DNA of 64,000 bases from Verrucomicrobiota bacterium. GTDB lineage: Bacteria > Verrucomicrobiota > Verrucomicrobiia > Opitutales > Opitutaceae. The translations under genes were made by a program, and so were the position numbers. The notes under the pieces were generated by a model that was given only the letters and a program-made list of their open reading frames with translations, made no database searches and had not been told where the DNA came from. The stretch's first letter is position 1. Each line of letters begins with the position of its first letter. The stretch covers positions 124,001 through 188,000 of the forward strand of contig JAEYUW010000043.1 in assembly GCA_023432225.1 (NCBI GenBank), read 5' to 3'. Shown piece by piece: positions 8,454 to 17,213 of the stretch.

Positions 8454-9727
8454 GATTGCGGATTGCGGAGTGCGGATTGCGGAATGGCGCCGGTCGCGGG
8501 CGGGGAAGATTTTCGATTTGGCTGAGGCGCTGCGCGCTGGACGAAGCTCGATTTTCGATTGGACGGGGTGGTGTCTTGGGGGGCGCGGTGTTCGTCGATC
8601 GCCTCGGCGAGGTCGCGCGCGAAGCCGTCGACGACGCTGTCCCAGGAGAGACGGGCGGTCGTGGCACGCGCGGCGCGAGCGAGACGGGCGCGGAGCGCGG
8701 CGTCATGGGCGAGACGGACGGCGTGAGCGATGAACGACCCTTCGTCGCCGGGGCGGGCGACGAGACCGTTTTGCTCGTGGCGGATGAATTCGTGTGCGGC
8801 GGCGTAGTCGAATGCGCTGACGGCGAGCCCGCTGGCCAGCGCCTCGGTGACGACGTTGCCGAACGTCTCGGTGTAGCTCGCGTGCAGGTAGAGGTCGCCG
8901 CTGGCGTAGTGGCGCGCGAGATTCACGCCGGTGTAGAAGCCGGTGAACACGGCGTCGGGACGCTGCCGTTGGTAGGTGGCGAGCATCGGGCCGTCGCCGA
9001 CGAGGATGAGTCGGGCGCGGGGTTGGGCGGCCTTGATGGCGTCGTAAGCGCGGAAGAGCAGCGGGTAATTTTTCTCCGCGGCCATCCGACCGACATGGAC
9101 GATCGCGAGGTCGCTGGGCTCGACGCCCCATGACGTGCGCAACTCGGGATCGCGGCGTTCGGGCGTGAAGAGCGTGGTGTCGACGCCGCGCGAGAGCAGG
9201 CGGAGATTCGCGTAGCCTTCGCCAGCGAGCCGGGCGCGGAGGTCGTGCGTCGGCACGAAGGTGCGGCGGGTGCGGTTGTGCACGCGCCGCAGCCACGCGG
9301 TGACGGCAGGCTTGAGAAAACCGAGTCGGTAATCGCGAGCGTATTGGTCGAAATTGGTGTGGAAGCTCGAGGTGATCGGGATGCCCAGCTCGAGCGCCGC
9401 GGTGATCGCGGACGATCCGAGCGGGCCCTCGGTGGCGACGTGGACGAGATCGGGCGCGTTGAGCGACCAGAGCTGACGGAGCCGGCGGCGGGCGGGGAAG
9501 CCGACCCGCAGTTGCGGATAGCCCGGCAGCGGGAACCCCGGCAGGCGCACCTGACGACAGGCGAGCCGCTGCGTGGTGGTGCAGCGGGGAGACTCGTGGC
9601 GCTGGCGCGGACGAATGACGGTCAAGCGGTGGCCGCGGGCGGCGAGGCCGTCGACGAGCCGGCCGAGCGTCATGGCGACGCCGTTGATTTCGGGAGCGTA
9701 GGTTTCGGTGACGAGCGCGAGGTGCAA
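8450..9727 (-). CDS. GT4-family glycosyltransferase, Agt/SqdX/MgtA-like
   Basis: The protein has 425 residues with a GT-B fold. The N-terminus ALVTETYAPEINGVAMTLGR is typical of the lipid glycosyltransferase branch of GT4 (SqdX, MgtA, Agt). The donor-binding region has the pattern ETFGNVVTEALASGLAV. These enzymes add a sugar to diacylglycerol or a related lipid. The start appears to be TTG. The last 45-60 residues (PSNRKSS...NPQS) are low-complexity and are encoded by short repeats, so they are probably intergenic DNA read into the gene. It is first in an operon with the PlcP-like gene (4-bp overlap), with Pho-box-like repeats 84-140 bp upstream. Confidence 0.85.
   Translation of the reverse strand: MHLALVTETYAPEINGVAMTLGRLVDGLAARGHRLTVIRPRQRHESPRCTTTQRLACRQVRLPGFPLPGYPQLRVGFPARRRLRQLWSLNAPDLVHVATEGPLGSSAITAALELGIPITSSFHTNFDQYARDYRLGFLKPAVTAWLRRVHNRTRRTFVPTHDLRARLAGEGYANLRLLSRGVDTTLFTPERRDPELRTSWGVEPSDLAIVHVGRMAAEKNYPLLFRAYDAIKAAQPRARLILVGDGPMLATYQRQRPDAVFTGFYTGVNLARHYASGDLYLHASYTETFGNVVTEALASGLAVSAFDYAAAHEFIRHEQNGLVARPGDEGSFIAHAVRLAHDAALRARLARAARATTARLSWDSVVDGFARDLAEAIDEHRAPQDTTPSNRKSSFVQRAAPQPNRKSSPPATGAIPQSALRNPQS
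8454..8565. repeat. Short direct repeats within the glycosyltransferase C-terminal tail
   Basis: GATTGCGGATTGCGG and GTGCGGATTGCGG run from 8454 to 8481. Two copies of TTTTCGATT(T)GG follow at about 8511 and 8553. They are translated as the NPQSALRNPQS-type and NRKSS tails of the glycosyltransferase. Confidence 0.6.
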
Positions 9728-9810
9728 AATGTTTTGCCCGGGCGGCGGCGCGGCCGGCCACCGAGCAGGGCGAGGTTCCCATACTCACGTGAAGAATCCG
9801 CGGCGGATGG

Positions 9811-9868
9811 GTGACGAATGCGTGAACAAAGCCGTCGCGCCGGTGACGAACGTAACAATCAGGTGACG
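9811..9868 (-). promoter_or_regulatory. Pho-box-like repeats upstream of the GT4-plcP operon
   Basis: Read on the minus strand, two pairs of CGTCAC-like hexamers show 11-bp periodicity: GTTCAC/CGTCAC (plus-strand 9811-9827) and CGTCAC/TGTTAC (9852-9868). The hexamers match those upstream of the porin and pstC genes. They face the glycosyltransferase-PlcP operon, whose first codon is at 9727. The PhoB consensus also uses 7-bp direct repeats spaced by 4 bp. The role is inferred. Confidence 0.55.
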
Positions 9869-9924
9869 CCGCCGCTTGCCTCTGGCCGTGCCGGCGGGGT
9901 GCCGTTAGCTGCGAGTCCGTTCCC

Positions 9925-12084
9925 ATGAGCTCTGCCGTCAAACGTCCGAAACGTTCCTCGAAGATCACCGCTCCGGTCGGTCAGGCCCTCTCCGCGGGGG
10001 CCGGCGGACGGCGCCTGTATTTCAACCGCGAGTTGAGTTACCTGGCCTTCAACCGTCGCGTGCTCGAACAGGCGCAGAGCCCGGCGAATCCGTTGCTGGA
10101 ACGGGTGAAGTTCCTCGCGATCGTGAGTTCGAATCTCGACGAGTTTTTCGAAATCCGGGTGGCCGGCCTGCAACAACAGCAGGACTCGCCGGGCGGCGAA
10201 CCGAGTATCGACGGGCTCACCCCGAAGGAGCAGCTCCAGCAAATCCGCGCGGCGGTCGTGAAGCTCGTGCGCGATCAATACCGCTGCTGGCACGAATTGC
10301 TGATGCCGGCCCTCGCGAAAGAGGGCATCGCCTTCGTGACGCCGACGCAGCTCGAGGCAAAGCACCGGACGTGGGCCGAGAGTTATTTCGCGACGAACGT
10401 GCTGCCGGTGCTCACGCCCCTCGCGATCGATCAGGCGCATCCGTTTCCGCAGCTCGGCAACAAGACGATGAACGTGCTGCTGACGCTCGATAATCCCGAG
10501 ACGCCGGAGAACGAGGCGCACCTCGCCATCCTCCCCGTGCCGCGCAGCCTGCCGCGTCTGATCCTGATCGACGGCGACGCGAAGGCGCAGCGCTTCGTGT
10601 TCCTGAGCGACATCATCAAGCTGTGCGCGGGCGCACTTTTTCCCGGCTACACGATCCGCAGCGCGCACGCTTTCCGCGTCACGCGCAACAGCGACCTCTA
10701 CATCGACGAGGAGGAAGTCGAAAACCTGCTCAAGAAAATCGAAGAGGAGCTGCGCAACCTGCGGCGCGGTGCGGCGGTGCGCCTGGAGATCGAGGACGGC
10801 GTGGACGAGGAGTCGTTTCGCGAGTTGTGCCGTCACGTGACGCTGCCGTCCGAGAATGTCTTTCGCACACGCGGCCCGCTGAATCTGCTGCGCCTGATGA
10901 GTCTCTACGAGCGCACCGACCGGCCGGATCTGAAATACGCGCCCTTCGTGCCGATCGAGATGCCGGCGCTGCGCGCGAAGCCGCTGCTCTTCGACGTCAT
11001 TCGCGAGCGCGACGTGCTATTGCACCATCCCTATGAGTCGTTCCTGCCCGTGGTGGATTTCATCGAGCAATCCGCTACCGATCCGCAGGTCCTCGCGATC
11101 AAGCAGACGCTTTACCGCACCAGCGGCGATTCACCGATCGTGCGTTCGCTGATCGAGGCTTCGCGTCTCGGCAAGCAAGTCACCGCGCTGGTGGAGCTGA
11201 AGGCGCGGTTCGACGAGGCGAACAACATCAAGTGGGCGCGCGAACTCGAGGAGGCGGGCGTGCACGTGGTGTTCGGACTTGTCGGACACAAGACGCATTG
11301 CAAGTGCAGCCTCGTGGTGCGTCAGGAGGCGGACGGATTGCGCCGCTACGTGCATCTCGGCACCGGCAACTACAATCCGAAGACGGCGCGCCTCTACACC
11401 GATCTTAGCCTGCTCACTGCGCGGACGGAACTCACCGCCGAAGTCGCGCAGCTCTTCAATGCGCTCACCGGTTTCGGCCGGACGCCGGAATTCAAGCACC
11501 TGCTGGTGGCGCCCTTCAACCTGCACGCGCGCATTCAGGAGCTGATCGCCGCCGAAGCCGCCCACGCGGCCGCCGGGCGGCCCGCGCGCATCATCGCGAA
11601 GATGAACAAACTCGTCGACCCGGTGACGATCGACAACCTCTACGCCGCCTCGCAGGCCGGCGTGCAGATCGACCTGATCGTGCGCGCGACGTGTTGCCTC
11701 GCACCGGGCATCAAGGGGCAGAGCGAAAACATCCGCGTGCGCAACCTCGTCGGTCGCTACCTCGAGCACGCGCGCATCTTCTACTTCGAGAACGGTGGCG
11801 AACCGCACGTTTTTGCCGGGAGTGCCGATTGGATGACGCGCAATTTCTTCCGTCGCGTCGAGGCGCTGTTTCCCATCTACGACCCGGAGCTGCGCCGTCG
11901 CATCGTCGGCGACATCCTGCCGGCCGAGTTGCGCGACAATGTCGATGCGCGCCGCTTGCAGGCGGACGCCGCTTACGTGCCGGTGCCGCGCGGCGAGGGC
12001 GAGATGGCGTTCGCGGCGCAGAGCTACTTCATGATGGAAGCTACCGCGCGCGCCGAGGCGGCGGTCGAAATCGTGTCTCCCTGA
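9925..12084 (+). CDS. ppk1: Polyphosphate kinase 1
   Basis: The protein has 719 residues, the normal size for PPK1, which reversibly polymerises ATP gamma-phosphate into polyphosphate. The N-domain begins at about residue 28 with YFNRELSYLAFNRRVLEQA. The two PLD-like catalytic domains carry the His of THCKCSLVV (about residue 458), corresponding to the autophosphorylated histidine, then HLGTGNYNPKTARLYTD and RYLEHARI (His about 615). A 27-residue basic N-terminal extension precedes the domain. The next gene starts 8 bp after the stop, suggesting co-transcription with a nucleotide phosphatase. Confidence 0.96.
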   Translation: MSSAVKRPKRSSKITAPVGQALSAGAGGRRLYFNRELSYLAFNRRVLEQAQSPANPLLERVKFLAIVSSNLDEFFEIRVAGLQQQQDSPGGEPSIDGLTPKEQLQQIRAAVVKLVRDQYRCWHELLMPALAKEGIAFVTPTQLEAKHRTWAESYFATNVLPVLTPLAIDQAHPFPQLGNKTMNVLLTLDNPETPENEAHLAILPVPRSLPRLILIDGDAKAQRFVFLSDIIKLCAGALFPGYTIRSAHAFRVTRNSDLYIDEEEVENLLKKIEEELRNLRRGAAVRLEIEDGVDEESFRELCRHVTLPSENVFRTRGPLNLLRLMSLYERTDRPDLKYAPFVPIEMPALRAKPLLFDVIRERDVLLHHPYESFLPVVDFIEQSATDPQVLAIKQTLYRTSGDSPIVRSLIEASRLGKQVTALVELKARFDEANNIKWARELEEAGVHVVFGLVGHKTHCKCSLVVRQEADGLRRYVHLGTGNYNPKTARLYTDLSLLTARTELTAEVAQLFNALTGFGRTPEFKHLLVAPFNLHARIQELIAAEAAHAAAGRPARIIAKMNKLVDPVTIDNLYAASQAGVQIDLIVRATCCLAPGIKGQSENIRVRNLVGRYLEHARIFYFENGGEPHVFAGSADWMTRNFFRRVEALFPIYDPELRRRIVGDILPAELRDNVDARRLQADAAYVPVPRGEGEMAFAAQSYFMMEATARAEAAVEIVSP

Positions 12085-12092
12085 ACGGCGCC

Positions 12093-12758
12093 ATGCCCGG
12101 ACGTCTCATCGCCATCGGCGACATCCACGGTTGCGCGGACGAGTTCGAAGAACTCCTCGAGAAGCTCGCCCTGCGCGCGGACGACCGCGTGGTGTTGCTT
12201 GGCGATCTCGTCAACCGCGGTCCCGATAGCGCGCGCGTCATCCAGCTGGCGCGCCAGCACGCGACGGTCGCGTTGCTCGGCAATCACGAGCTGCGGCTGC
12301 TCAACTTCCGCAAGACCGACGATCCGAGCCATCTCAAGAAATGCGACTACGCCACGCTCGAACAGTTGAATGGCAAGAGCTGGGATTATCTCGAGGCGAT
12401 GCCACTGACCTACGAGGACGCGGAGCACGAGACGGTGCTCGTGCACGGCGGCTTTTTGCCCGGCGTGCCGTGGAAAAAACAACCGGCCCGCGTGGTGACG
12501 CGCATCCAGGTGGTCGATCGCGACGGCGAACCCCGCAAGCGGTCCGAGGCACCCGGCGCGCCGCATTGGTCGGAGTTGTGGAAAGGGCCGCCGTTTGTCG
12601 TCTATGGTCACACGCCGCGCGACAAAGTGGCCGAAACGAAATGGACGCTCGGGATCGATACGGGCTGCGTGTTGGGCGGCGCTCTGACCGCGGTGATCGT
12701 GCCGGATAGGCAGCTCGTGCAAGTGCGGGCGCGAAAGAAATATTACGCGTCGAGCTGA
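12093..12758 (+). CDS. Calcineurin-like phosphoesterase, ApaH/PrpA type
   Basis: The protein has 221 residues with the PPP-family motifs GDIHGC, GDLVNRGPDS, LGNHE, VHGG and YGHTP. Relatives hydrolyse bis(5'-nucleosyl) tetraphosphates symmetrically or dephosphorylate proteins. The length is slightly below ApaH (about 280), closer to PrpA-like enzymes, and the C-terminus has DTGCVLGGALTAV, as in ApaH-like enzymes. The gene starts 8 bp after ppk1, so both are probably transcribed together. The substrate is not determined by sequence. Confidence 0.85.
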   Translation: MPGRLIAIGDIHGCADEFEELLEKLALRADDRVVLLGDLVNRGPDSARVIQLARQHATVALLGNHELRLLNFRKTDDPSHLKKCDYATLEQLNGKSWDYLEAMPLTYEDAEHETVLVHGGFLPGVPWKKQPARVVTRIQVVDRDGEPRKRSEAPGAPHWSELWKGPPFVVYGHTPRDKVAETKWTLGIDTGCVLGGALTAVIVPDRQLVQVRARKKYYASS

Positions 12759-12997
12759 GAACTGCACTGAATGCAACGTTCCGCGACGCGGGCCGCCGCA
12801 GGAGAGTGTCGATGGCGCGGCACGCATTCAGTCGAGGCTTGCTCCGCCCGGAATGCCCGCAGTTCACGCACGGCGACAGAAACTCACGCGCCGGAGGAAA
12901 TTTCGTCTGACTAGGGTATTTCCCGCTTGTCACCAAAACCGAAAATTAAGGGTTGCCGGTGGCTGTGGTGGCTTTTTAACGGAGAGCTTTTATCCGC

Positions 12998-15562
12998 ATG
13001 AGTTCCCACGGGCCGAAGCGCGTCTACACTCCCCAGTCCTTGGAGTTCTGGTTCGAGAAGCTTGCGATCGAGTGGGAGCAGTTCTTCGGCACTGATCCGG
13101 TCGAGCGTGGCCACCAGATGTATCGCGACAGCGAGATTCGCGAAATCGAGCTCGGCGCCAAGGACGCGATCATCCACCGCAAGGTCGACAAGAAGGAGGA
13201 ATACGCGGTCATCGAGTGGGAAGGGAGCGAGTTGCGCGTGCGCTCGTCGACGACTGACGAGGCGCTGGCACACGCGATCGCGGTCGCCGGTTTGCACGAG
13301 ATCGAGGAACTCGTCGCCGACGAGATGTCGGGCAAGCTCGCGATCGGCAGCACGCCGCCAATGCCAATGACGAGAAACGGGCACACGACGGCGACGACCG
13401 GAGAGCCCAACGGCCACGCGACGAAGGCGGAGCCCGCGGGCAACGGCAAGGACCGCGACCTGCTGCTGAGTTTCACCGCGACGGGCGAAGGGTTGGTGTT
13501 TCTCGCGTTCTGGAAACAGGGCAAAAATCGCATCCCCGCGCTCGGCAACACCGCGATCCATCCGACCGCCACCGAGCGCGCGAAGCTGATCGCGCTCGCG
13601 ACCTACGCGCGCAAGGCACACTTCCGCTACAATCAGGTCACGCATGCCTACGCGATGGAGGCGCTGGCGGATATCCCGGGCTTCCTCAAGGACGTGCTGC
13701 CGCATTGGAAGAAGCAGTTCGGCGTCGAGGTCGACGCGAAGGTCGACTCGCTGAAACTCGGCGCGCGCACGATCGAAATCGAGGCCGTCGCCGAGCGGAA
13801 GGCCGCGCGCGGCGCCGCCGGCGCGGGCGAGGCCGGCGGGCTGAATCTGCGCTGGATTTTCCGCGCGGGAGAGAAGCTGCTTACGGACGAACAGGCGGCC
13901 GCGTTGCTCAAGCATGGACGCACGCCGTTCCTCGTGCCGGACCTCGGCATCGTCACGATGGCGCAGGAAAAGTGGGACAGCCTGCACCAGTGGCAGAAGA
14001 ACCTCGAGGAAACCGAGGCCGCCGGCGAAGTGCCGCCGTATCTGATTTTCTCCCTCTTCAACGACAGCCGCATCAGCGTGACGCTCGGGCCTGAACTCGA
14101 GGCGTGGCGCAAAAAGGTGCTCACGCCGCCCGTCGCCCCGCCAGCGTTGGCGGACTACCTGCGCAACTACCAGCGCCGTGGCGTCGAGTGGATGCACCAC
14201 CTCTGCGAGACCGGCTGCCATGGCTTGCTGGCGGACGAAATGGGTCTCGGCAAGACGGCGCAGGTGATCGCGCTGCTCAAGGCGCGTCCGATGTCGGAGC
14301 ACCGCCACATCGTCGTGTGCCCGGCGAGCGTCGTGCCCGTGTGGCGCGAGGAAATCGCGCGCTTCTTCCCGGAAGCGAAGGTCGAAACGCTGAAGGCCGG
14401 CCACGATTTCGCGACTACGAACAAGGAGCCGTGCATCTGGCTCGCGAGCTACACGCAGCTGCGCAAGCACCGCGCGCTGCTCGACAGCGCGAGCTTCGGC
14501 TACGCGGTGCTCGACGAGGGCCAGTTCATCAAGAACCCCGACGCGAAGGTCACGCAGGCGTGCTTCGCGCTGAAGGCGCAACACCGCCTCGTGCTCACCG
14601 GCACGCCTTTGGAGAATCGCCAGCTCGATCTCTGGTCGATCTTCCGCTACTTGCTGCCCGGATTGCTGGGTTCGCGCGCCTCGTTCGAGGCCGCGTTGGT
14701 TGCCGACCGCGACGGCACGATCCGCCGCCTGCGCGCGCAGATCGATCCGTTCAAGCTCCGCCGCACCAAGAACGAGGTCGCCACCGAATTGCCGCCGAAG
14801 GTCGAGATGGACCTGCTTTGTCCGCTCACCGAAGTGCAACGCGCCGAATACGCGCGCATCTGCACCGAGGGTCTGCAACGCCTCGGCGAGGACATCACGG
14901 TCGCGCTGCGCGAAAAATCCTTCGGTTTCCTCGCGCTGCTCACGCGCCTGCGCCAGGTCTGCTGCGACCCCGACCTGCTGCCGTGGCTCAACGCGCCGCT
15001 CAGCGACTCGGGCAAGCTCCAGCTGCTCGTCGAGAAGCTGCAGGAAGTCGTCGGCTCAGGGCACAAGGTCGTCATCTTCTCGCAATTCGTCACGCTGCTC
15101 GATCGCGTGCGCAGCGCGCTGGCGGCGCATTATCCGGACCTGCCGCGCTACGAGATCACCGGCATGACGGTTGATCGCCAGAAGCCGGTGAAGGATTTCC
15201 AGTCGGCGCAGGGCGCAGCCGTGATGCTCGTCTCGCTCAAGGCGGCCGGCACCGGCATCACGCTGCACGCGGCGGATTACGTGTTCCTGCTCGATCCTTG
15301 GTGGAACCCGGCGGTCGAGGACCAGGCGATCGATCGCGTGCACCGCATCGGCCAGACGAACACCGTGTTCGTCTATCGCATGGTCACGGCCGGCACGATC
15401 GAGGAGCGCATCCAGGCGCTGAAGGCCGACAAGAAGGCGCTCTTCGACCAGATCGTCGGCGGTCACGCCGGCGACTTCGAGTGGACGAAACACTTCTCGT
15501 CGCTGAACAACCTGATCCAACTCGGCGCCGTGGCGGCCGAGTCGGCCGAAACGAGCGGGTGA
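12998..15562 (+). CDS. SNF2-family DEAD/DEAH-box helicase-like ATPase
   Basis: The protein has 854 residues. Helicase motif I is LLADEMGLGKTAQ (about 409-421), motif II is LDEGQ (about 505), motif III region is LTGTPLENRQLDLWSI (about 532) and motif VI is DRVHRIGQTNTV (about 780). DEGQ replaces the commoner DEAH, as in many bacterial SNF2 proteins. The N-terminal 350 residues lack an obvious SWIM zinc motif and contain a Thr/Gly/Asn-rich linker near residues 115-150. SNF2 proteins translocate on double-stranded DNA and remodel protein-DNA or RNA polymerase complexes. A GGAG at about 12981 serves as ribosome-binding site. Confidence 0.93.
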   Translation: MSSHGPKRVYTPQSLEFWFEKLAIEWEQFFGTDPVERGHQMYRDSEIREIELGAKDAIIHRKVDKKEEYAVIEWEGSELRVRSSTTDEALAHAIAVAGLHEIEELVADEMSGKLAIGSTPPMPMTRNGHTTATTGEPNGHATKAEPAGNGKDRDLLLSFTATGEGLVFLAFWKQGKNRIPALGNTAIHPTATERAKLIALATYARKAHFRYNQVTHAYAMEALADIPGFLKDVLPHWKKQFGVEVDAKVDSLKLGARTIEIEAVAERKAARGAAGAGEAGGLNLRWIFRAGEKLLTDEQAAALLKHGRTPFLVPDLGIVTMAQEKWDSLHQWQKNLEETEAAGEVPPYLIFSLFNDSRISVTLGPELEAWRKKVLTPPVAPPALADYLRNYQRRGVEWMHHLCETGCHGLLADEMGLGKTAQVIALLKARPMSEHRHIVVCPASVVPVWREEIARFFPEAKVETLKAGHDFATTNKEPCIWLASYTQLRKHRALLDSASFGYAVLDEGQFIKNPDAKVTQACFALKAQHRLVLTGTPLENRQLDLWSIFRYLLPGLLGSRASFEAALVADRDGTIRRLRAQIDPFKLRRTKNEVATELPPKVEMDLLCPLTEVQRAEYARICTEGLQRLGEDITVALREKSFGFLALLTRLRQVCCDPDLLPWLNAPLSDSGKLQLLVEKLQEVVGSGHKVVIFSQFVTLLDRVRSALAAHYPDLPRYEITGMTVDRQKPVKDFQSAQGAAVMLVSLKAAGTGITLHAADYVFLLDPWWNPAVEDQAIDRVHRIGQTNTVFVYRMVTAGTIEERIQALKADKKALFDQIVGGHAGDFEWTKHFSSLNNLIQLGAVAAESAETSG

Positions 15563-15661
15563 GGTCGTGAGGTGGGCGTCGCTGTCCCCAGCGACGCCGA
15601 GACGGTCGGGCGCGCCATGCGCATCGGCTGCTTAATGTCGCCGAGACAAGCGGGTGAGGAA

Positions 15662-15754
15662 GTAGGGCCGGTCTGTGACCGGCCAAATGGATTCTCGCTC
15701 GCGAAATCTTCCGGCGAGTGACGTTGAACTGGGCCGGTCGCAGACCGGCCCTAC
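15662..15754. repeat. REPIN (GGCCGGTC stem)
   Basis: The left palindrome (15662-15684) is GTAGGGCCGGTC with GACCGGCC; the right (15731-15754) mirrors it and ends GGCCCTAC. It lies in the 322-bp gap between the SNF2 gene and the porin; apart from this pair and the Pho-box-like site nothing else was recognised there. Confidence 0.85.
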
Positions 15755-15786
15755 TTTTGCAGCGCGGTGAGGCTTTGTTTTCCGCT

Positions 15787-15832
15787 TTCGTCACACGGCC
15801 GTCACGAAGCCGTAACATTGGGCGTTTATTCT
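15787..15832 (+). promoter_or_regulatory. Pho box and probable -10 of the porin-pstS operon
   Basis: Three hexamers, CGTCAC (15789), CGTCAC (15800) and CGTAAC (15811), are spaced exactly 11 bp apart, the geometry of PhoB-binding direct repeats. An AT-rich stretch (TTTATTCT, 15825-15832) follows at the distance expected for a -10 element in Pho promoters. Confidence 0.72.
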
Positions 15833-15884
15833 CCGCGGACGCGTCGGCTTTTTCCCGACGCGACCAACCGGAAAAACCAGCACC

Positions 15885-17186
15885 ATGTTCCAACTGAAAT
15901 CGAAACTGCTCGCGACCGCGGCCGCCTTGTTCGCCGCTTCCGTCGCGCTCGCCCAAGACAGCGGCGCCCTCATCGACCTGCTCGTGAAGAAGGGCGTGCT
16001 CAACGACCAGGAGGCCGAGGAGCTCCGCTCCGAGCTGACGAAGGACTTCGTCGCCAACACCTCGGCCGGCAAGCTCAACCTCGGCGGCCATGTCGCCGAG
16101 TTCAAGCTGGGCGGCGACGTGCGCCTGCGCCACCAGGTCGAGACGCAAGCGCCGCAAAACGGCGTCGTTTCGAACGAGCGCACCCGCGAGCGCTTCCGCT
16201 TCCGCTTCAACGGCGACGTCCTCATGCAAAAAGGCTGGGGCGCCGGCTTCGCGCTCGAGACGGCCTCCGCGGCCGACTCCGGCAATCAGACCTTCCAGGA
16301 CGGCAACAACGACTACTCGATCTACCTCGCCCGCGCCTACGTCTCGTATCGCCCGAACCTGAATTGGAACTTCGTCGGCGGTAAGCAGAAGAATCCGTTC
16401 TACACGACCGACATGGTCTGGGACGGCGACATCAACCCGCAGGGCTTCTCGGAAATCTACACGCACTCCCTCGGCGGCAAGGACACGCTCGAACTTCGCG
16501 CCGGCCAGATCCTCATGGACGACCGCAGCGAGTCGACCGCCGGCCGCAATGGCCGCGATGCGTGGCTCTTCGCCCAGCAGGCGGTCTACACGCACTGGTT
16601 CGGCAAGGATTCGATCGGCAACGTCGTGAACAGCGTCGTGCTCGCTCCGGGCTTCATGGTTTACAACGACTCCACGCTCGACGGCCTCGACAATGAGACG
16701 CCGTTCAACGGCAGCACGGACGGCCTCGCGGTCTTCACGATGCCCGGCGAAGTGAACTGGATGAACGTCGCCGGCGCCGGCACGTCCTTCAAAGCCTACT
16801 GGGATCTCGCCTACAACTTCGAGGCCGAGCGCCGCGTCCGCAAAGTCTACGGCCTGCCCGGCGAGCCGAAGGACGCCACCTCGTGGCTCGTCGGCGTCGG
16901 TTACGCGTTCGGCTCCGGCAAGGTGCAGGGCGATTACAGCATCCGTCTCGACTACCGCAGCCTCGGCACCGGCTCGATCGATCCGAACCTCAGCGACTCC
17001 GACTTCGCCTTCGGCCGCGTGAACCAGGAAGGCTGGAAACTCGGCCTCGCCTACAACCTCACCGACTTCGCGAACGTCAACGCGACCTACTTCTACACCA
17101 CCGACAAGCGCACCACGCAAAGCGGCCCGGTCAGCAACCTCGACCACTCGCAAATCCTCCAGCTCGACCTGGTCGTGAAATTCTAA
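15885..17186 (+). CDS. Putative outer-membrane porin (Porin_5-like), phosphate-linked
   Basis: The protein has 433 residues. A signal peptide ends at about ASVALA (residue 23). A short N-terminal helical segment (DLLVKKGVLNDQEAEELRSEL) typical of the putative-porin family precedes a beta-barrel rich in alternating aromatic residues. The final residue is Phe (LDLVVKF), the usual C-terminal signal for outer-membrane assembly. It lies 27 bp before pstS and behind a Pho box, so it probably lets phosphate or phosphorylated compounds across the outer membrane during starvation. Selectivity is inferred from context only. Confidence 0.85.
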   Translation: MFQLKSKLLATAAALFAASVALAQDSGALIDLLVKKGVLNDQEAEELRSELTKDFVANTSAGKLNLGGHVAEFKLGGDVRLRHQVETQAPQNGVVSNERTRERFRFRFNGDVLMQKGWGAGFALETASAADSGNQTFQDGNNDYSIYLARAYVSYRPNLNWNFVGGKQKNPFYTTDMVWDGDINPQGFSEIYTHSLGGKDTLELRAGQILMDDRSESTAGRNGRDAWLFAQQAVYTHWFGKDSIGNVVNSVVLAPGFMVYNDSTLDGLDNETPFNGSTDGLAVFTMPGEVNWMNVAGAGTSFKAYWDLAYNFEAERRVRKVYGLPGEPKDATSWLVGVGYAFGSGKVQGDYSIRLDYRSLGTGSIDPNLSDSDFAFGRVNQEGWKLGLAYNLTDFANVNATYFYTTDKRTTQSGPVSNLDHSQILQLDLVVKF

Positions 17187-17213
17187 GCAACAAACCAGCC
17201 ACTGCTCTCTCTC

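Noticed and set aside
9843..9868. Pho box for ppk1
   Set aside because: The hexamers face the opposite direction, toward the glycosyltransferase operon; regulation of ppk1 cannot be claimed.
12911..14878. 655-codon frame opposite the SNF2 gene
   Set aside because: Same antisense artefact; no conserved motif.
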